DNA of 64,000 nucleotides from Mesorhizobium sp. (GCF_023954305.1 NZ_JAMLIG010000001.1:3554001-3618000); one strand, 5' to 3'; shown: positions 1 through 8,765, counted from the first letter of the stretch. Notes: generated by a model from the sequence alone, not told the origin. Translations and numbers: made by a program.

Positions 1-87
1 CGTGGCGTGCGGCTGAAGGCCGGTCAGGAAGACGGGGCGGGCCGCTCCGGCGAGTTGTTCGCCGCTGACACGGACAGGCGCGGCTGA
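1..87 (+). CDS. 3' end of an upstream gene, unidentified
   Basis: An open frame enters from the left edge and gives 28 residues ending in DTDRRG before a TGA at 85-87. That TGA overlaps the ATG of the next gene (ATGA arrangement), which suggests a translationally coupled upstream cistron of the same operon. The visible tail is too short and featureless to name. It could also be chance reading of an untranslated leader, so confidence is low. Confidence 0.35.
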   Translation, partial: RGVRLKAGQEDGAGRSGELFAADTDRRG

Positions 88-2099
88 TGCAGGCGCTGAT
101 GATCCACCTGCCGCTGGTTGGGCTGCTGTTGGCGGCGGCGATCCTCGCCACGGCTCTCGCTCGCTCGGCGTCGGCGACGCCGGTTGTCTATGGACTCTGC
201 GCTGCGGCATCCGCCGCCGGGCTCGGCGCCGCGGTCCTGTCGCTCGCCGGCGGCCTATCCTCGACGCCACTGGTCCTGCCGCTCGGCCTGCCGTGGATCG
301 GCGCCCATTTCCGCATCGACGCGCTTGCCGCCTTCTTCCTCGTCGTCGTCAACCTCGGCGGAACGGCTGCCAGTGTCTACGGACTCGGCTACGGCCATCA
401 CGAAGATGCGCCGCACCGCGTCCTGCCGTTCTTTCCGGCCTTCCTCGCCGGCATGAACCTGGTGGTCATGGCCGATGACGCGTTCACATTCCTTCTGTCC
501 TGGGAATTCATGTCACTGGCGTCGTGGGCGCTGGTGCTGGCGCACCATCGCGAGGCGGCGAACGCGCGGGCGGCCTATGTCTATCTGCTGATGGCCTCAT
601 TCGGCACGATGGCGCTGCTGCTCGACTTCGGGCTGCTGGCCGGGCCGGGGGGCGAATACGCCTTCGCGACGATCAGGGAGGCGGACCGCGCCCCGGCGAT
701 CGCGGCACTGGCGCTCGTTCTGATGCTGGTGGGCGCGGGTTCGAAGGCGGGCCTGGCGCCGCTGCATGTCTGGCTGCCGCTGGCGCATCCGGCCGCGCCG
801 AGCCATGTCTCGGCGCTGATGAGCGGCGTCATGACCAAGGTCGCGATCTACGGCTTCATCCGCGTGGTCTTCGACCTGCTTGGGGAGCCGGCCTGGTGGT
901 CGAGCGTGCTGCTGCTGGCGCTGGGTGGCGCCACCGCCGTGCTCGGCATCCTGCACGCGATGATGGAGACCGACCTCAAGCGGCTGCTCGCCTATTCGAC
1001 GATCGAGAATATCGGCGTGATCTTCGCCGGCCTGGGCCTGGCGCTCGCCTTCGAGGCCAACGGAATGGGCTGGGCGGCCGCACTCGCACTCGCCGCCGCG
1101 CTGTTTCATGTCTTCAACCACAGCCTGTTCAAGAGCCTTCTGTTCTTCGGAGCGGGCGCGGTGCTGACCGCGACCGGCCAGCGCGACATGGACAGGCTCG
1201 GCGGGCTCATCCATCGCATGCCGGCGACCAGCCTCGCCTTCCTGGTCGGCTGCGTCGCAATCTCGGCCCTGCCGCCGTTCAACGGGTTCGTCTCGGAATG
1301 GATGATCTTCCAGGCCATCCTGCAGAGCCCGAACCTGTCCGGATGGGGCCTGAAGATCATGGTGCCGGCGGTGGGCGGGCTTCTGGCGCTCGCGGCCGCA
1401 CTTGCCGCCGCCTGTTTCGTCAGGGCGTTCGGCGTGGTGTTCCTGGGCCGGCCCCGCTCGACGGTGGCCGAAGAGGCGCACGCGGTCGACCGCTTCTCGA
1501 TCTCGGCGATGGCGGTTCTGGCGGCGCTGTGCCTCGTCGCGGGCATTGTGCCCGGCTTCGTCATCGACGGCCTCGCGCCCATCACGCAGGCGCTCGTCGG
1601 CGGATCGATGCCCAGCCAGACCGGCGACGCCTGGCTGTCGATCGTGCCGATCGCCGAGGGCCGCAGTTCCTATAACGGCCTGCTGGTCTTCGTCTTCATC
1701 GCAGTGTCCGCATGGCTGGCGGCCTACCTTGTCCACCGTTTCGCGTCGCACGAGCTTCGTCGCGGGCCGGCGTGGGATTGCGGCTTTCCGGAGCCGAGCC
1801 CCGCGACGCAATATACGGGCGGCAGTTTCGCGCAGCCGATCCGCCGCGTCTTCGGGACCATGGTCTTCCGGGCGCGCGAGACGGTGGAGATGCCGCCGCC
1901 GGGCAGCACCGAACCTGCGCGCCATAAGGTCCAGATGCGCGACCTGGTCTGGGACTGGCTGTTCGCGCCGATCGCCGGCGCCGTCGACGTCACGGCGGGC
2001 TATCTCAACCGGCTGCAGTTCCTGACGATCCGGCGCTACCTCAGCTTCGTTTTCCTCGCGCTGGTCGCGTTGCTCCTGGTGCTTGCGCTATGGACGTGA
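87..2099 (+). CDS. hyfB: Hydrogenase-4 component B-like proton-translocating membrane subunit
   Basis: A 670-residue polytopic membrane protein of the NuoL/NuoM/MrpA antiporter-like family, closest in type to HyfB/HycC. The N-terminal half carries about ten hydrophobic segments. The conserved helix with SWEFMSLASW lies near residue 137, and the loop 'GSKAGLAPLHVWLPLAHPAAP', typical of the proton-channel fold, near residues 216-236. The C-terminal part has further membrane segments and the extended HyfB tail. It should form one ion-pumping module of a membrane-bound redox complex with the five genes downstream. The start overlaps a preceding TGA and the 3' end overlaps the next gene by 10 nt. 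Family is clear; the physiological role is inferred. Confidence 0.9.
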   Translation: MQALMIHLPLVGLLLAAAILATALARSASATPVVYGLCAAASAAGLGAAVLSLAGGLSSTPLVLPLGLPWIGAHFRIDALAAFFLVVVNLGGTAASVYGLGYGHHEDAPHRVLPFFPAFLAGMNLVVMADDAFTFLLSWEFMSLASWALVLAHHREAANARAAYVYLLMASFGTMALLLDFGLLAGPGGEYAFATIREADRAPAIAALALVLMLVGAGSKAGLAPLHVWLPLAHPAAPSHVSALMSGVMTKVAIYGFIRVVFDLLGEPAWWSSVLLLALGGATAVLGILHAMMETDLKRLLAYSTIENIGVIFAGLGLALAFEANGMGWAAALALAAALFHVFNHSLFKSLLFFGAGAVLTATGQRDMDRLGGLIHRMPATSLAFLVGCVAISALPPFNGFVSEWMIFQAILQSPNLSGWGLKIMVPAVGGLLALAAALAAACFVRAFGVVFLGRPRSTVAEEAHAVDRFSISAMAVLAALCLVAGIVPGFVIDGLAPITQALVGGSMPSQTGDAWLSIVPIAEGRSSYNGLLVFVFIAVSAWLAAYLVHRFASHELRRGPAWDCGFPEPSPATQYTGGSFAQPIRRVFGTMVFRARETVEMPPPGSTEPARHKVQMRDLVWDWLFAPIAGAVDVTAGYLNRLQFLTIRRYLSFVFLALVALLLVLALWT

Positions 2100-3046
2100 T
2101 TCTCTCTTTCCTGATCCAGGCGGCGCAGATGGCCATTGTGCTGGCGCTGGCGCCGCTGCTGACCGGCTTCGTGCGCAAGGTCAAGTCCAGGCTGCTGCGG
2201 CGGCAGGGAGCGTCGGTATTCCAGCCCTACCGGGACCTGGCGCGGCTGCTGCGCAAGGAGGTGGTGCTGGCCGAGAATGCCTCATGGCTGTTCCGGGTCA
2301 TCCCCTATCTGATCTTCGCCGCCACCTGGGTCGCTGCCGCCTTGGTGCCGACCTTCGCCGGCGGGCTGCTGTTTTCGTGGACGGCCGACCTGATCGCCAT
2401 CATCGCGCTTCTCGGCAGCGCGCGCTTCTTCCTGGCGCTCGCCGGCATGGATGTCGGCACCAGCTTCGGCGGCATCGGCGCGTCGCGCGAGGTGATGATC
2501 GCCTCGCTGGCGGAACCGGCGATGCTGCTCACGGTGTTCGCGCTGGCGCTGGTCGCGGGATCGACCCAGCTCTCGACCGTGGCTGCGGTGCTGGCGACGC
2601 CGGAGGTCGGCCTGCGCGTCTCGCTCGCCATGGCGCTGATCGCGCTGGTCATGGTGGCGCTGGCCGAGAATGCCCGCATTCCGGTGGACAATCCGGCGAC
2701 GCATCTCGAACTGACCATGGTGCACGAGGCGATGGTGCTCGAATATTCGGGCCGGCATCTTGCCATGATCGAATTCGCGGCGTCGCTGAAGCTGTTGCTC
2801 TACGTCTCGCTGATCGCCTGCGTCTTCGTGCCCTGGGGCATCGCGGCGCCGGGCTCCGGATTGGCGAGCTTCGCGCTTGGCGCGGCCGCCTACCTCGCCA
2901 AGCTCGCGGTCGGAGGCTTCCTGCTCGCCGTCTTCGAGACGTCGATCGCCAAGATGCGGGTCTTCCGCGTGCCCGACTTCCTCGGCGTCGCGCTGATGCT
3001 GAGCCTGCTCGGCACCCTGCTTCTGTTCGCCTCGCGGAGCCTGTAA
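2090..3046 (+). CDS. hyfC: Hydrogenase-4 component C-like / NuoH-type membrane anchor
   Basis: A 318-residue membrane protein of the NuoH/HyfC/HycD family, which forms the membrane platform under the hydrophilic module. The family signature loop 'ARIPVDNPATHLELTMVHEA' is intact near residues 203-222, and 'QPYRDLARLLRKE' near 44-56 is also typical. About eight hydrophobic segments are visible. The ATG lies inside the end of the upstream gene and the TAA shares a base with the next ATG, so the genes are tightly coupled. In complex I this subunit links quinone or redox chemistry to pumping. What it couples to here is unclear because the partner catalytic subunits look cofactor-depleted. Confidence 0.9.
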   Translation: MDVILSFLIQAAQMAIVLALAPLLTGFVRKVKSRLLRRQGASVFQPYRDLARLLRKEVVLAENASWLFRVIPYLIFAATWVAAALVPTFAGGLLFSWTADLIAIIALLGSARFFLALAGMDVGTSFGGIGASREVMIASLAEPAMLLTVFALALVAGSTQLSTVAAVLATPEVGLRVSLAMALIALVMVALAENARIPVDNPATHLELTMVHEAMVLEYSGRHLAMIEFAASLKLLLYVSLIACVFVPWGIAAPGSGLASFALGAAAYLAKLAVGGFLLAVFETSIAKMRVFRVPDFLGVALMLSLLGTLLLFASRSL

Positions 3047-3708
3047 TGAACGGCCTCACATTCGACATCGCACATATGCTGGCCGGCGGCCTGGTGCTGG
3101 TGTCGTTCATGCTGCTCTACCAGGACCGGCTCTACGCCCTGCTCAACGTCTACGCGCTGCACGCGCTGGTGCTGTCGCTGTCGGTCGCATGGCAGGCCTA
3201 CGTCCAGGATGCGCCGCACCTCTACGTCACGGCGGCGATCGCGCTGGTCTTCAAGGCCGGCGTCATTCCGATCGCGCTGCATCGCATCATCCTGCGGCTC
3301 GGCATCCATCGCGACATCGAGACGGTGGTCGGCATCGGCATGACCATGCTCGCCGGCATGGGCCTGGTGGCGCTGTCGATGGTGGTGATGCTGAGGGTGA
3401 CGCCGGAGGCCGATCCGCTCGCGCGCGAGGATCTCGCCTTCGCGCTCTCCGTGCTGCTGCTCGGCCTGCTCGTCATGGTGACGCGGCGCAACGCCATCGG
3501 CCAGGTCGTCGGCTTCATGGCGCTGGAGAACGGGCTGGTGCTGGCGGCGACGGGCGCCAAGGGCATGCCGCTGGTGGTGGAGATCAGCGTCGCCTTCTCC
3601 CTCGTCATCGCCTTCGTCGTGATCGGCATCTTCCTGTTCCGCATCCGCGAACGGTTCGACACGGTCGACATCGGCGCGCTCGACGATTTCCGGGGAGAGC
3701 GGCGATGA
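3046..3708 (+). CDS. hyfE: Hydrogenase-4 component E-like membrane subunit
   Basis: A 220-residue, seven-to-eight-helix membrane protein of the HyfE family, which combines NuoK-like features (compare the segment 'NAIGQVVGFMALENGLVLAA' around residues 149-168) with extra N-terminal helices. I chose the ATG at 3046, which overlaps the stop of the preceding gene. A longer reading in the same frame from 2083 runs antisense-like through hyfC and is not real. The TGA overlaps the next ATG. The gene order B-C-E-F-G-I matches hydrogenase-4-type and Ehr operons, with hyfD and hyfH absent. Confidence 0.88.
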   Translation: MNGLTFDIAHMLAGGLVLVSFMLLYQDRLYALLNVYALHALVLSLSVAWQAYVQDAPHLYVTAAIALVFKAGVIPIALHRIILRLGIHRDIETVVGIGMTMLAGMGLVALSMVVMLRVTPEADPLAREDLAFALSVLLLGLLVMVTRRNAIGQVVGFMALENGLVLAATGAKGMPLVVEISVAFSLVIAFVVIGIFLFRIRERFDTVDIGALDDFRGERR

Positions 3709-5156
3709 TAGCTGCGGGCTTCCAGGCGGAGACGGCTGTCCTCGTCATCCCGATCGTCGCCGCGATCGTGCTGGCGCTCCTGCCCAGCTACCGGCTCACC
3801 GCGCAACTGAACGTGGCCGCGAGCCTCTTGACCTTCCTCGCCGCGCTGTCGCTGTTCGTCATCGAGCGGCCGGTGCCGGGGGAATACGTGTTCGTCGACG
3901 ATCTCAACATCGTCTTCATCGTCCTCAATGCCTTCGTCGGCCTCACCGCCAGCATCTTCAGCGCGAGCTATGTCGGACATGAACTGGAGACCGGGCGGCT
4001 GACCGCCGCCAACCTGCGTTTCTACCACGCGATGTACCAGATCATGATGTTCGGCATGAACCTGGCGTTCGTGTCCAACAACATCGGACTGATGTGGGTG
4101 GCGGTCGAACTGGCGACGCTGAGCACGGTAGTCATGGTCGGCATCTACCGCACCCACGAGGCGCTCGAGGCGGCGTGGAAATACTTCATCCTCGGCAGCG
4201 TCGGCATCGCGCTGGCGCTGTTCGGCACGATCCTCGTCTACATGGCGGCGCGGCCGGTGGTGGGCGAGGGCAATGACGCGATGGTGTGGACGTTGCTGGT
4301 CGAGAAGGCGGCCGATTTCGACGCGGCGCTGCTCAACGTCGCCTTCGTCTTCCTGCTGCTTGGCTACGGCACGAAAGTCGGCCTGGCGCCGCTCCACGCC
4401 TGGCTGCCGGACGCGCATGCGGAAGGCCCGACGCCGATCTCGGCGGTGCTGTCGGGCCTGCTGCTCAACGTCGCGCTCTATGTCGTGCTGCGCTTCAAGA
4501 TCCTGCTCGCCGCCAGCCCGGACGCCATCGCACCCGGACCGCTGATGATCACGATGGGACTGACGTCGCTGATCTTCGCCGCGTTCATGCTCTACCGCCG
4601 GCGCGACATCAAACGCATGTTCGCCTATTCCTCCATCGAGCACATGGGGATCATCGTCTTCGCCTTCGGCATGGGTGGGCCGCTCGCCAATTTCGCCGGC
4701 CTTCTGCACATGGTGATGCACAGCCTGACCAAGTCTGCGATCTTCTATTGCGTCGGACACATCGCGCAGATCAAGGGAACGCAGAAGATCGCCGACATCA
4801 GGGGGCTTACGGAAACCCATCCGGGACTCGGCTGGGCTTTCCTGGTCGGCGTCGTCGCCATCGCCGGGCTGCCGCCGCTCGGGGTCTTCATGAGCGAGTT
4901 CCTGATCGTCTCATCGACCTTCGCCGCCCAGCCGCTGCTGGCGATCCCGCTGGTCTTCGGCCTGCTCGTTGCCTTCGGCGCGCTGGTCCTTCGCGGCACC
5001 GGCATCGCCTTCGGCGAGCCGACCGGCAGCACGGCACCGTCCAATGCATCCTATCTGCCGATCTACGCACACCTCATCCTGGTTCTCGGCGCGGGCCTCT
5101 ACCTGCCGCCGCCGCTGGTCGGCTGGTTCCAGCACGTCGCCCGGCTTCTCGGCTGA
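3705..5156 (+). CDS. hyfF: Hydrogenase-4 component F-like proton-translocating membrane subunit
   Basis: A 483-residue second antiporter-like subunit (NuoN/HyfF type), so the complex has two potential ion-pumping channels with HyfB. Signatures include 'WVAVELATLSTVVMVG' near residue 132 and 'YGTKVGLAPLHAWLPDAHAE' near residues 222-241, whose Lys and His residues are the usual proton-path positions. The start is the ATG overlapping the hyfE stop. It ends 15 nt before the next gene. Family assignment is firm; whether it moves protons or sodium cannot be told from the sequence. Confidence 0.9.
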   Translation: MIAAGFQAETAVLVIPIVAAIVLALLPSYRLTAQLNVAASLLTFLAALSLFVIERPVPGEYVFVDDLNIVFIVLNAFVGLTASIFSASYVGHELETGRLTAANLRFYHAMYQIMMFGMNLAFVSNNIGLMWVAVELATLSTVVMVGIYRTHEALEAAWKYFILGSVGIALALFGTILVYMAARPVVGEGNDAMVWTLLVEKAADFDAALLNVAFVFLLLGYGTKVGLAPLHAWLPDAHAEGPTPISAVLSGLLLNVALYVVLRFKILLAASPDAIAPGPLMITMGLTSLIFAAFMLYRRRDIKRMFAYSSIEHMGIIVFAFGMGGPLANFAGLLHMVMHSLTKSAIFYCVGHIAQIKGTQKIADIRGLTETHPGLGWAFLVGVVAIAGLPPLGVFMSEFLIVSSTFAAQPLLAIPLVFGLLVAFGALVLRGTGIAFGEPTGSTAPSNASYLPIYAHLILVLGAGLYLPPPLVGWFQHVARLLG

Positions 5157-5171
5157 GCGCGGAGACACGCG

Positions 5172-6686
5172 ATGACGGACATCCGGGAAGTGATCGGGAC
5201 GGGCAAGAGGGTGGAGCGCCACCACGGCTGGCCGCGCTTCGAGGTCGACCGGGACGGCTGGATTCGTGCGGCGGAGACGCTCGCGGAGGGGCGGCTCACC
5301 CTTGCCGGCCTGTGGGGCGAAAAGGCCGCCATCCACATGGCGGTGCTGGCGGAGGACGGCGGCAGCGCCGCGGTGCTGACGCTCGCCTGCCCGAACCTGA
5401 CCTTCCCGTCGGTCGGGCGCCTGCATCCGCCGGCGATCCGGCTGGAGCGCACGGTTCACGACCTGTTCGGCCTCGTGCCGGAAGGCGCGCCGGACACGCG
5501 CCCCTGGCTCGACCACGGGCGCTGGGGTGTCCGCTTTCCGCTCGGTGCCTGCGAGCCGGCGCCGGCGGACGGGGCGCCGTACACGTTCCTTCCCGTCGAG
5601 GGCGATGGCCTGCACCAGATCCCGGTCGGCCCGGTGCATGCCGGCATCATCGAGCCCGGCCATTTCCGCTTTACCGCCAACGGCGAAACGGTGGTGCGGC
5701 TCGAGGCGCGGCTGGGATACGTGCACAAGGGGATCGAGGGCCTGATGCAGGGCGCGACGCTTTCCCGCGCCGCGGAACTCGCCGGCCGCGTCTCCGGCGA
5801 CAGCACGGTGGCCTACGCACTTGCCTTCGCGCGGGCGGCGGAGGCGGCTCTCGGCATCGAAGCGCCTTCGCGCGCGGTCATGCTGCGGGCTCTGATGGCG
5901 GAGCTTGAACGCGTCGCCAACCATCTCGGCGACTTCGGCGCGATCTGCAACGATGCCGCCTTTGCGCTGATGCTCGCCCATTGCGCTGTCCTGCGCGAAC
6001 AGGTGCTGCGTACGGCGGAAGCAAGCTTGGGCCACCGGATGATGCGCGACCGTATCGTTCCGGGCGGGGTGGCCGTCGATCTTGAACCGGCCGGTGCAGC
6101 GGCTGTCGCGTCGCTCGTCAAGGAGATCCGGGCGAAGCTGCCGGCCCTGATCGACCTCTACGACAACACGGCTTCGCTGCAGGACAGGACGGTCGGCACG
6201 GGCTACCTCAAGCCGGAACTGGCCCGGCAGTTCGGCGCCGGCGGCTATGTCGGCCGGGCTTCGGGCCGTGCCTTCGATGCGAGGCGGGCATTGGCCTATG
6301 CGCCCTACGACCGGCTGACCTTCGAGGTGCCGGCTCTGCCGGAAGGCGACGTCAATGCGCGCGTATGGGTGCGGATCAGGGAGATCGAGCAGAGCCTGTC
6401 GCTGCTCGATCAGATCCTCGACACGATGCCGCGAGGCCCGCTGCGGGTCGAGACAGCCCCGCCCGGGATGCCTGTCGAGGCGGCGGCGATGGTCGAGGGC
6501 TTCCGCGGCGACGTGCTGGTGTGGCTGAGGATCGGCGCCGACGGACTGGTGGAGCGCTGCCATCCGCGCGATCCGTCCTGGTTCCAGTGGCCGCTGCTGG
6601 AGGCCGTGATCGAAGGCAATATCGTCGCCGACTTCCCGCTCTGCAACAAATCCTTCAACTGCTCCTATTCGGGCCACGACCTCTGA
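5172..6686 (+). CDS. hyfG: Hydrogenase large subunit-like protein (HyfG/HycE/NuoCD type) lacking NiFe cysteine motifs
   Basis: A 504-residue fusion of an N-terminal 30-kDa (NuoC-like) domain, roughly residues 1-125, with a 49-kDa (NuoD/HycE-like) domain. The family block 'GYVHKGIEGL' at 182-191 is intact. Where NiFe hydrogenases have R-x-C-G-x-C this protein has RVSGDS (206-211), so both N-terminal nickel-binding cysteines are serine. The C-terminal CxxC is replaced by CNKSFNC (491-497). It therefore should not hold a NiFe centre and resembles the 'energy-converting hydrogenase-related' (Ehr) proteins. A GGAG about nine nt upstream supports the start. A hydrogenase function is unlikely; the substrate is unknown. 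Confidence 0.88.
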   Translation: MTDIREVIGTGKRVERHHGWPRFEVDRDGWIRAAETLAEGRLTLAGLWGEKAAIHMAVLAEDGGSAAVLTLACPNLTFPSVGRLHPPAIRLERTVHDLFGLVPEGAPDTRPWLDHGRWGVRFPLGACEPAPADGAPYTFLPVEGDGLHQIPVGPVHAGIIEPGHFRFTANGETVVRLEARLGYVHKGIEGLMQGATLSRAAELAGRVSGDSTVAYALAFARAAEAALGIEAPSRAVMLRALMAELERVANHLGDFGAICNDAAFALMLAHCAVLREQVLRTAEASLGHRMMRDRIVPGGVAVDLEPAGAAAVASLVKEIRAKLPALIDLYDNTASLQDRTVGTGYLKPELARQFGAGGYVGRASGRAFDARRALAYAPYDRLTFEVPALPEGDVNARVWVRIREIEQSLSLLDQILDTMPRGPLRVETAPPGMPVEAAAMVEGFRGDVLVWLRIGADGLVERCHPRDPSWFQWPLLEAVIEGNIVADFPLCNKSFNCSYSGHDL

Positions 6687-7207
6687 TGCGCAAGCTGCTG
6701 TTCGAAAGCCTGCTCAAGCCAATCCTGACAGAGAGGCGGCCGTCCTCTGATGAGGCAGCGGTGGCGGAGCTTGCCGCGGCGGTCGCGCATACGGCGCGAA
6801 AGCGGCTTGGCCGCAGCCTGTCGATCCGCGAGGTCGACGCCGGGTCGAGCAATGACAGCGAACTGGAGATCCACGCGCTCAACAACGCCTTCTATGACGT
6901 CGAGCGCTTCGGCATACGCTTCGTTGCCTCGCCCAGGCATGCGGACGTCTTGCTGGTGACGGGTCCGGTGACGAAGAACATGCGCCAGGCGCTGGAGCGC
7001 ACCTTTGCAGCGACACCCGGTCCGAAATGGGTGGTGGCCGTCGGTGACGACGCCCTCGACGGCGGCTGCTTCGCCGGCAGCTATGCGGTGGCAGGCGGGG
7101 TGGGGGACGTGGTGCCGGTCGATCTGCACATCCCCGGAAACCCGCCTTCTCCGACCGCGCTGCTCAAAGGCCTGCTGGCCCTTCTCGATCGCGCGGACGC
7201 TGGCTGA
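6686..7207 (+). CDS. hyfI: NuoB/HyfI-like subunit lacking all four iron-sulfur cysteines
   Basis: A 173-residue protein with the NuoB/HyfI small-subunit fold ('ADVLLVTGPVTKNM', 87-100). The four cysteines that bind the proximal (N2-type) 4Fe-4S cluster are all replaced: GSCNGCE becomes GSSNDSE (Ser55, Ser58), GDCA becomes GDDA (Asp122) and PGCPP becomes PGNPP (Asn152). One unrelated Cys128 remains in GGCF. The protein probably keeps a structural role without a cluster. Its ATG overlaps the hyfG stop, so it is coupled to it and ends the operon. An alternative is a pseudo-enzyme subunit that joins another catalytic module coded elsewhere. Confidence 0.87.
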   Translation: MRKLLFESLLKPILTERRPSSDEAAVAELAAAVAHTARKRLGRSLSIREVDAGSSNDSELEIHALNNAFYDVERFGIRFVASPRHADVLLVTGPVTKNMRQALERTFAATPGPKWVVAVGDDALDGGCFAGSYAVAGGVGDVVPVDLHIPGNPPSPTALLKGLLALLDRADAG

Positions 7208-7228
7208 ACGGCCTTATATCTATAGTCC

Positions 7229-7242
7229 GGCGACGCGTCGCC
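7229..7242. other. 14-bp perfect palindrome in a convergent intergenic region
   Basis: GGCGACGCGTCGCC is a perfect palindrome in the 44-nt gap between hyfI (+) and the DapA-family gene (-), which converge. It could form a small hairpin but has no loop and no T-run, so a terminator role is only possible. It may equally be a protein-binding site or chance. Confidence 0.3.
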
Positions 7243-7251
7243 TGGGCGCGA

Positions 7252-8136
7252 TCACAGCATGCCTTTGAGGTCGATCGTAGCCGCGAGCGCATCCTTCTGC
7301 GCCCCGGTCAGCGGCAGATGCGGCGGCAGGACGCGTTCGAATGACGGGTCGCCGTGAAGGACCGCGGTCAGATGCTTCACCGCCGGGATGAGCGGATAGG
7401 CGGAGATGGCCGCGCGCGATACGGCGACGCCGGTCGCCAGGGCAGCATCGGCAGGATCGGCCCAAAACCTGCCGACCAGCGGCGCGGTGACGCTGACGGA
7501 GGCCGAGATGCATCCGGCATAGCCTTCGGAAGCGGCTTTCGCGATCGACGTTTCGCTGCTCGGAAAGACATCGAAGTCGGCAATTTCGGCAAGCCGCGAC
7601 GCATAGGCGAGGTCGCCGGAACTGTCCTTGGCGCCAGCGATTCGCTCCGGGAAGGCGGCCTTCAGCCGCCGGGCGAATTCGACCGAGAACGGGACGCCGG
7701 TCAACTGCGGAAAATTGTAGAGGTATATTGTGCCTGGCTTGTCTCGCGTCGCCATGATCAGGCGCTCGAACCAGGCGAACAGTCCGTCGTCCGAAACGCC
7801 TTTGTAGTAGTACGGCGGCAGCACAAGGGCAGCGGCGAAGCCCAGCTCGGAGGCATATCCGGTGAGCGCGATCGTGGTCGCGATATCGGGCGTGCCGGTG
7901 CCGACCATCAGACGGCTCGTATCCAGCTCGGCCGCGGCTGCTGCCATCACCACCTTGCGCTGATCGGCGGAGAAGGAATTGGCTTCGCCGGTGGTTCCCA
8001 GCACGTTGAGCGCATCGCAGCCATTGGCGAGCGCCCAATTTGCATGGCGCAGGAAGCGGGCGATGTCAGGCTCGCCCTCGGCCGTGACAGGGGTTGGAAC
8101 AGCGGCGATCACGCCATGCAGTCTCGAATATGTCAT
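7252..8136 (-). CDS. Dihydrodipicolinate synthase (DapA)-family lyase/aldolase
   Basis: A 294-residue TIM-barrel class I aldolase of the DHDPS/N-acetylneuraminate lyase family. The Schiff-base lysine is in 'IAGAKDSSG', the catalytic tyrosine in 'IYLYNFP', and the substrate-binding 'LGTTGEANSFS' block near residue 45 is intact. I took the ATG at 8136 because GGGAG lies 5 nt before it; in-frame ATGs at 8151 and 8208 lack such a site. It lies downstream of, and in the same direction as, the Lrp-type regulator. Family members make or cleave various 2-keto acids. True DapA is less likely from this context, and the substrate is not determined. Confidence 0.85.
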   Translation of the reverse strand: MTYSRLHGVIAAVPTPVTAEGEPDIARFLRHANWALANGCDALNVLGTTGEANSFSADQRKVVMAAAAAELDTSRLMVGTGTPDIATTIALTGYASELGFAAALVLPPYYYKGVSDDGLFAWFERLIMATRDKPGTIYLYNFPQLTGVPFSVEFARRLKAAFPERIAGAKDSSGDLAYASRLAEIADFDVFPSSETSIAKAASEGYAGCISASVSVTAPLVGRFWADPADAALATGVAVSRAAISAYPLIPAVKHLTAVLHGDPSFERVLPPHLPLTGAQKDALAATIDLKGML

Positions 8137-8244
8137 GAATGCTCCCATCATGCCGGCATCGGACGGTTTGTTCTGGAGTTTCGGAATCCTCCGAAGCCGC
8201 GTCGGCACCTTAGACCCTAAATAGGGCGACGCGGGAAGGCGGCT

Positions 8245-8712
8245 CTAGGGAACGAAGGATTGAACCCGCTTGAGGCACCTCAGCGCGAAGCTCGACCGCG
8301 TATGCCGGATTCCCGGCACCTTGTAGAGCTTGTGGCGGAGGAACTCCTCGTATCCGGCCGTGCCGGCGACCGCGACCTTGATCAGATAGTCGTATTCGCC
8401 GGTGGTCAGATAGATCTCCAGCACCTCCGGCAAGGCGGCCAGCCTGCGCCCGAATGCGTCGAGGACGTCTTCGTCGTGGCGCTCCATCATCACCTCGACG
8501 AAGACGGTTTCCGTGATCCCGAGACGGCTCGAGTCGACGACCGCCGTGTAGCCGGAGATGATGCCGGCATCCTCGAGCTTGCGCACCCGCTGCCAGCACG
8601 GGGAAGGGGACAGGCCGACCTTCTCGGCAAGCTGGGCGTTCGAGATGCGGCCGTCGGCGAGCAGCGCCGCGACGATCGCCCGATCGGTGCGGTCCAGCTT
8701 CAGTTCGGCCAT
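8245..8712 (-). CDS. Lrp/AsnC-family transcriptional regulator, probable regulator of the bkd operon
   Basis: A 155-residue Lrp/AsnC protein. It has an N-terminal winged helix-turn-helix ('ISNAQLAEKVGLSPSPCWQRV', about 23-43) followed by the RAM/ACT ligand-binding domain with the G-x-Y-D-Y motif ('TTGEYDYLIKV', 103-113). AAGGA precedes the ATG at a good distance. It is divergent from the branched-chain keto acid dehydrogenase genes, the same arrangement as BkdR of Pseudomonas, so a branched-chain amino acid or its keto acid is the likely effector. The role is inferred from context; the family is certain. Confidence 0.92.
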   Translation of the reverse strand: MAELKLDRTDRAIVAALLADGRISNAQLAEKVGLSPSPCWQRVRKLEDAGIISGYTAVVDSSRLGITETVFVEVMMERHDEDVLDAFGRRLAALPEVLEIYLTTGEYDYLIKVAVAGTAGYEEFLRHKLYKVPGIRHTRSSFALRCLKRVQSFVP

Positions 8713-8750
8713 TCGGACATTCCTTTTGAGTTGGCGCGGATAAACAGCAC

Positions 8751-8765
8751 GATCTGCTGCAGATC
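8751..8765. promoter_or_regulatory. 15-bp palindrome, candidate Lrp-type operator
   Basis: GATCTGC-T-GCAGATC is a perfect 7+1+7 palindrome in the divergent gap between the Lrp/AsnC gene (start 8712) and the ACT-like/bkd genes (start 8841). The length matches the 15-bp dyads bound by Lrp-family dimers. It lies 39 bp from the regulator start, so autoregulation plus control of bkd is plausible. The site is seen in the sequence; its binding partner is inferred. Confidence 0.55.

Noticed and set aside
4911..6677. 588-codon minus-strand frame across hyfF/hyfG
   Set aside because: Low-complexity shadow; operon spacing and motifs support only the plus strand.
5172..6686. True NiFe hydrogenase large subunit
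   Set aside because: Both CxxC ligand motifs are missing, so hydrogen chemistry is not supported.
7229..7242. Firm rho-independent terminator after hyfI
   Set aside because: The palindrome has no loop and no T-run; kept only as a possible site.
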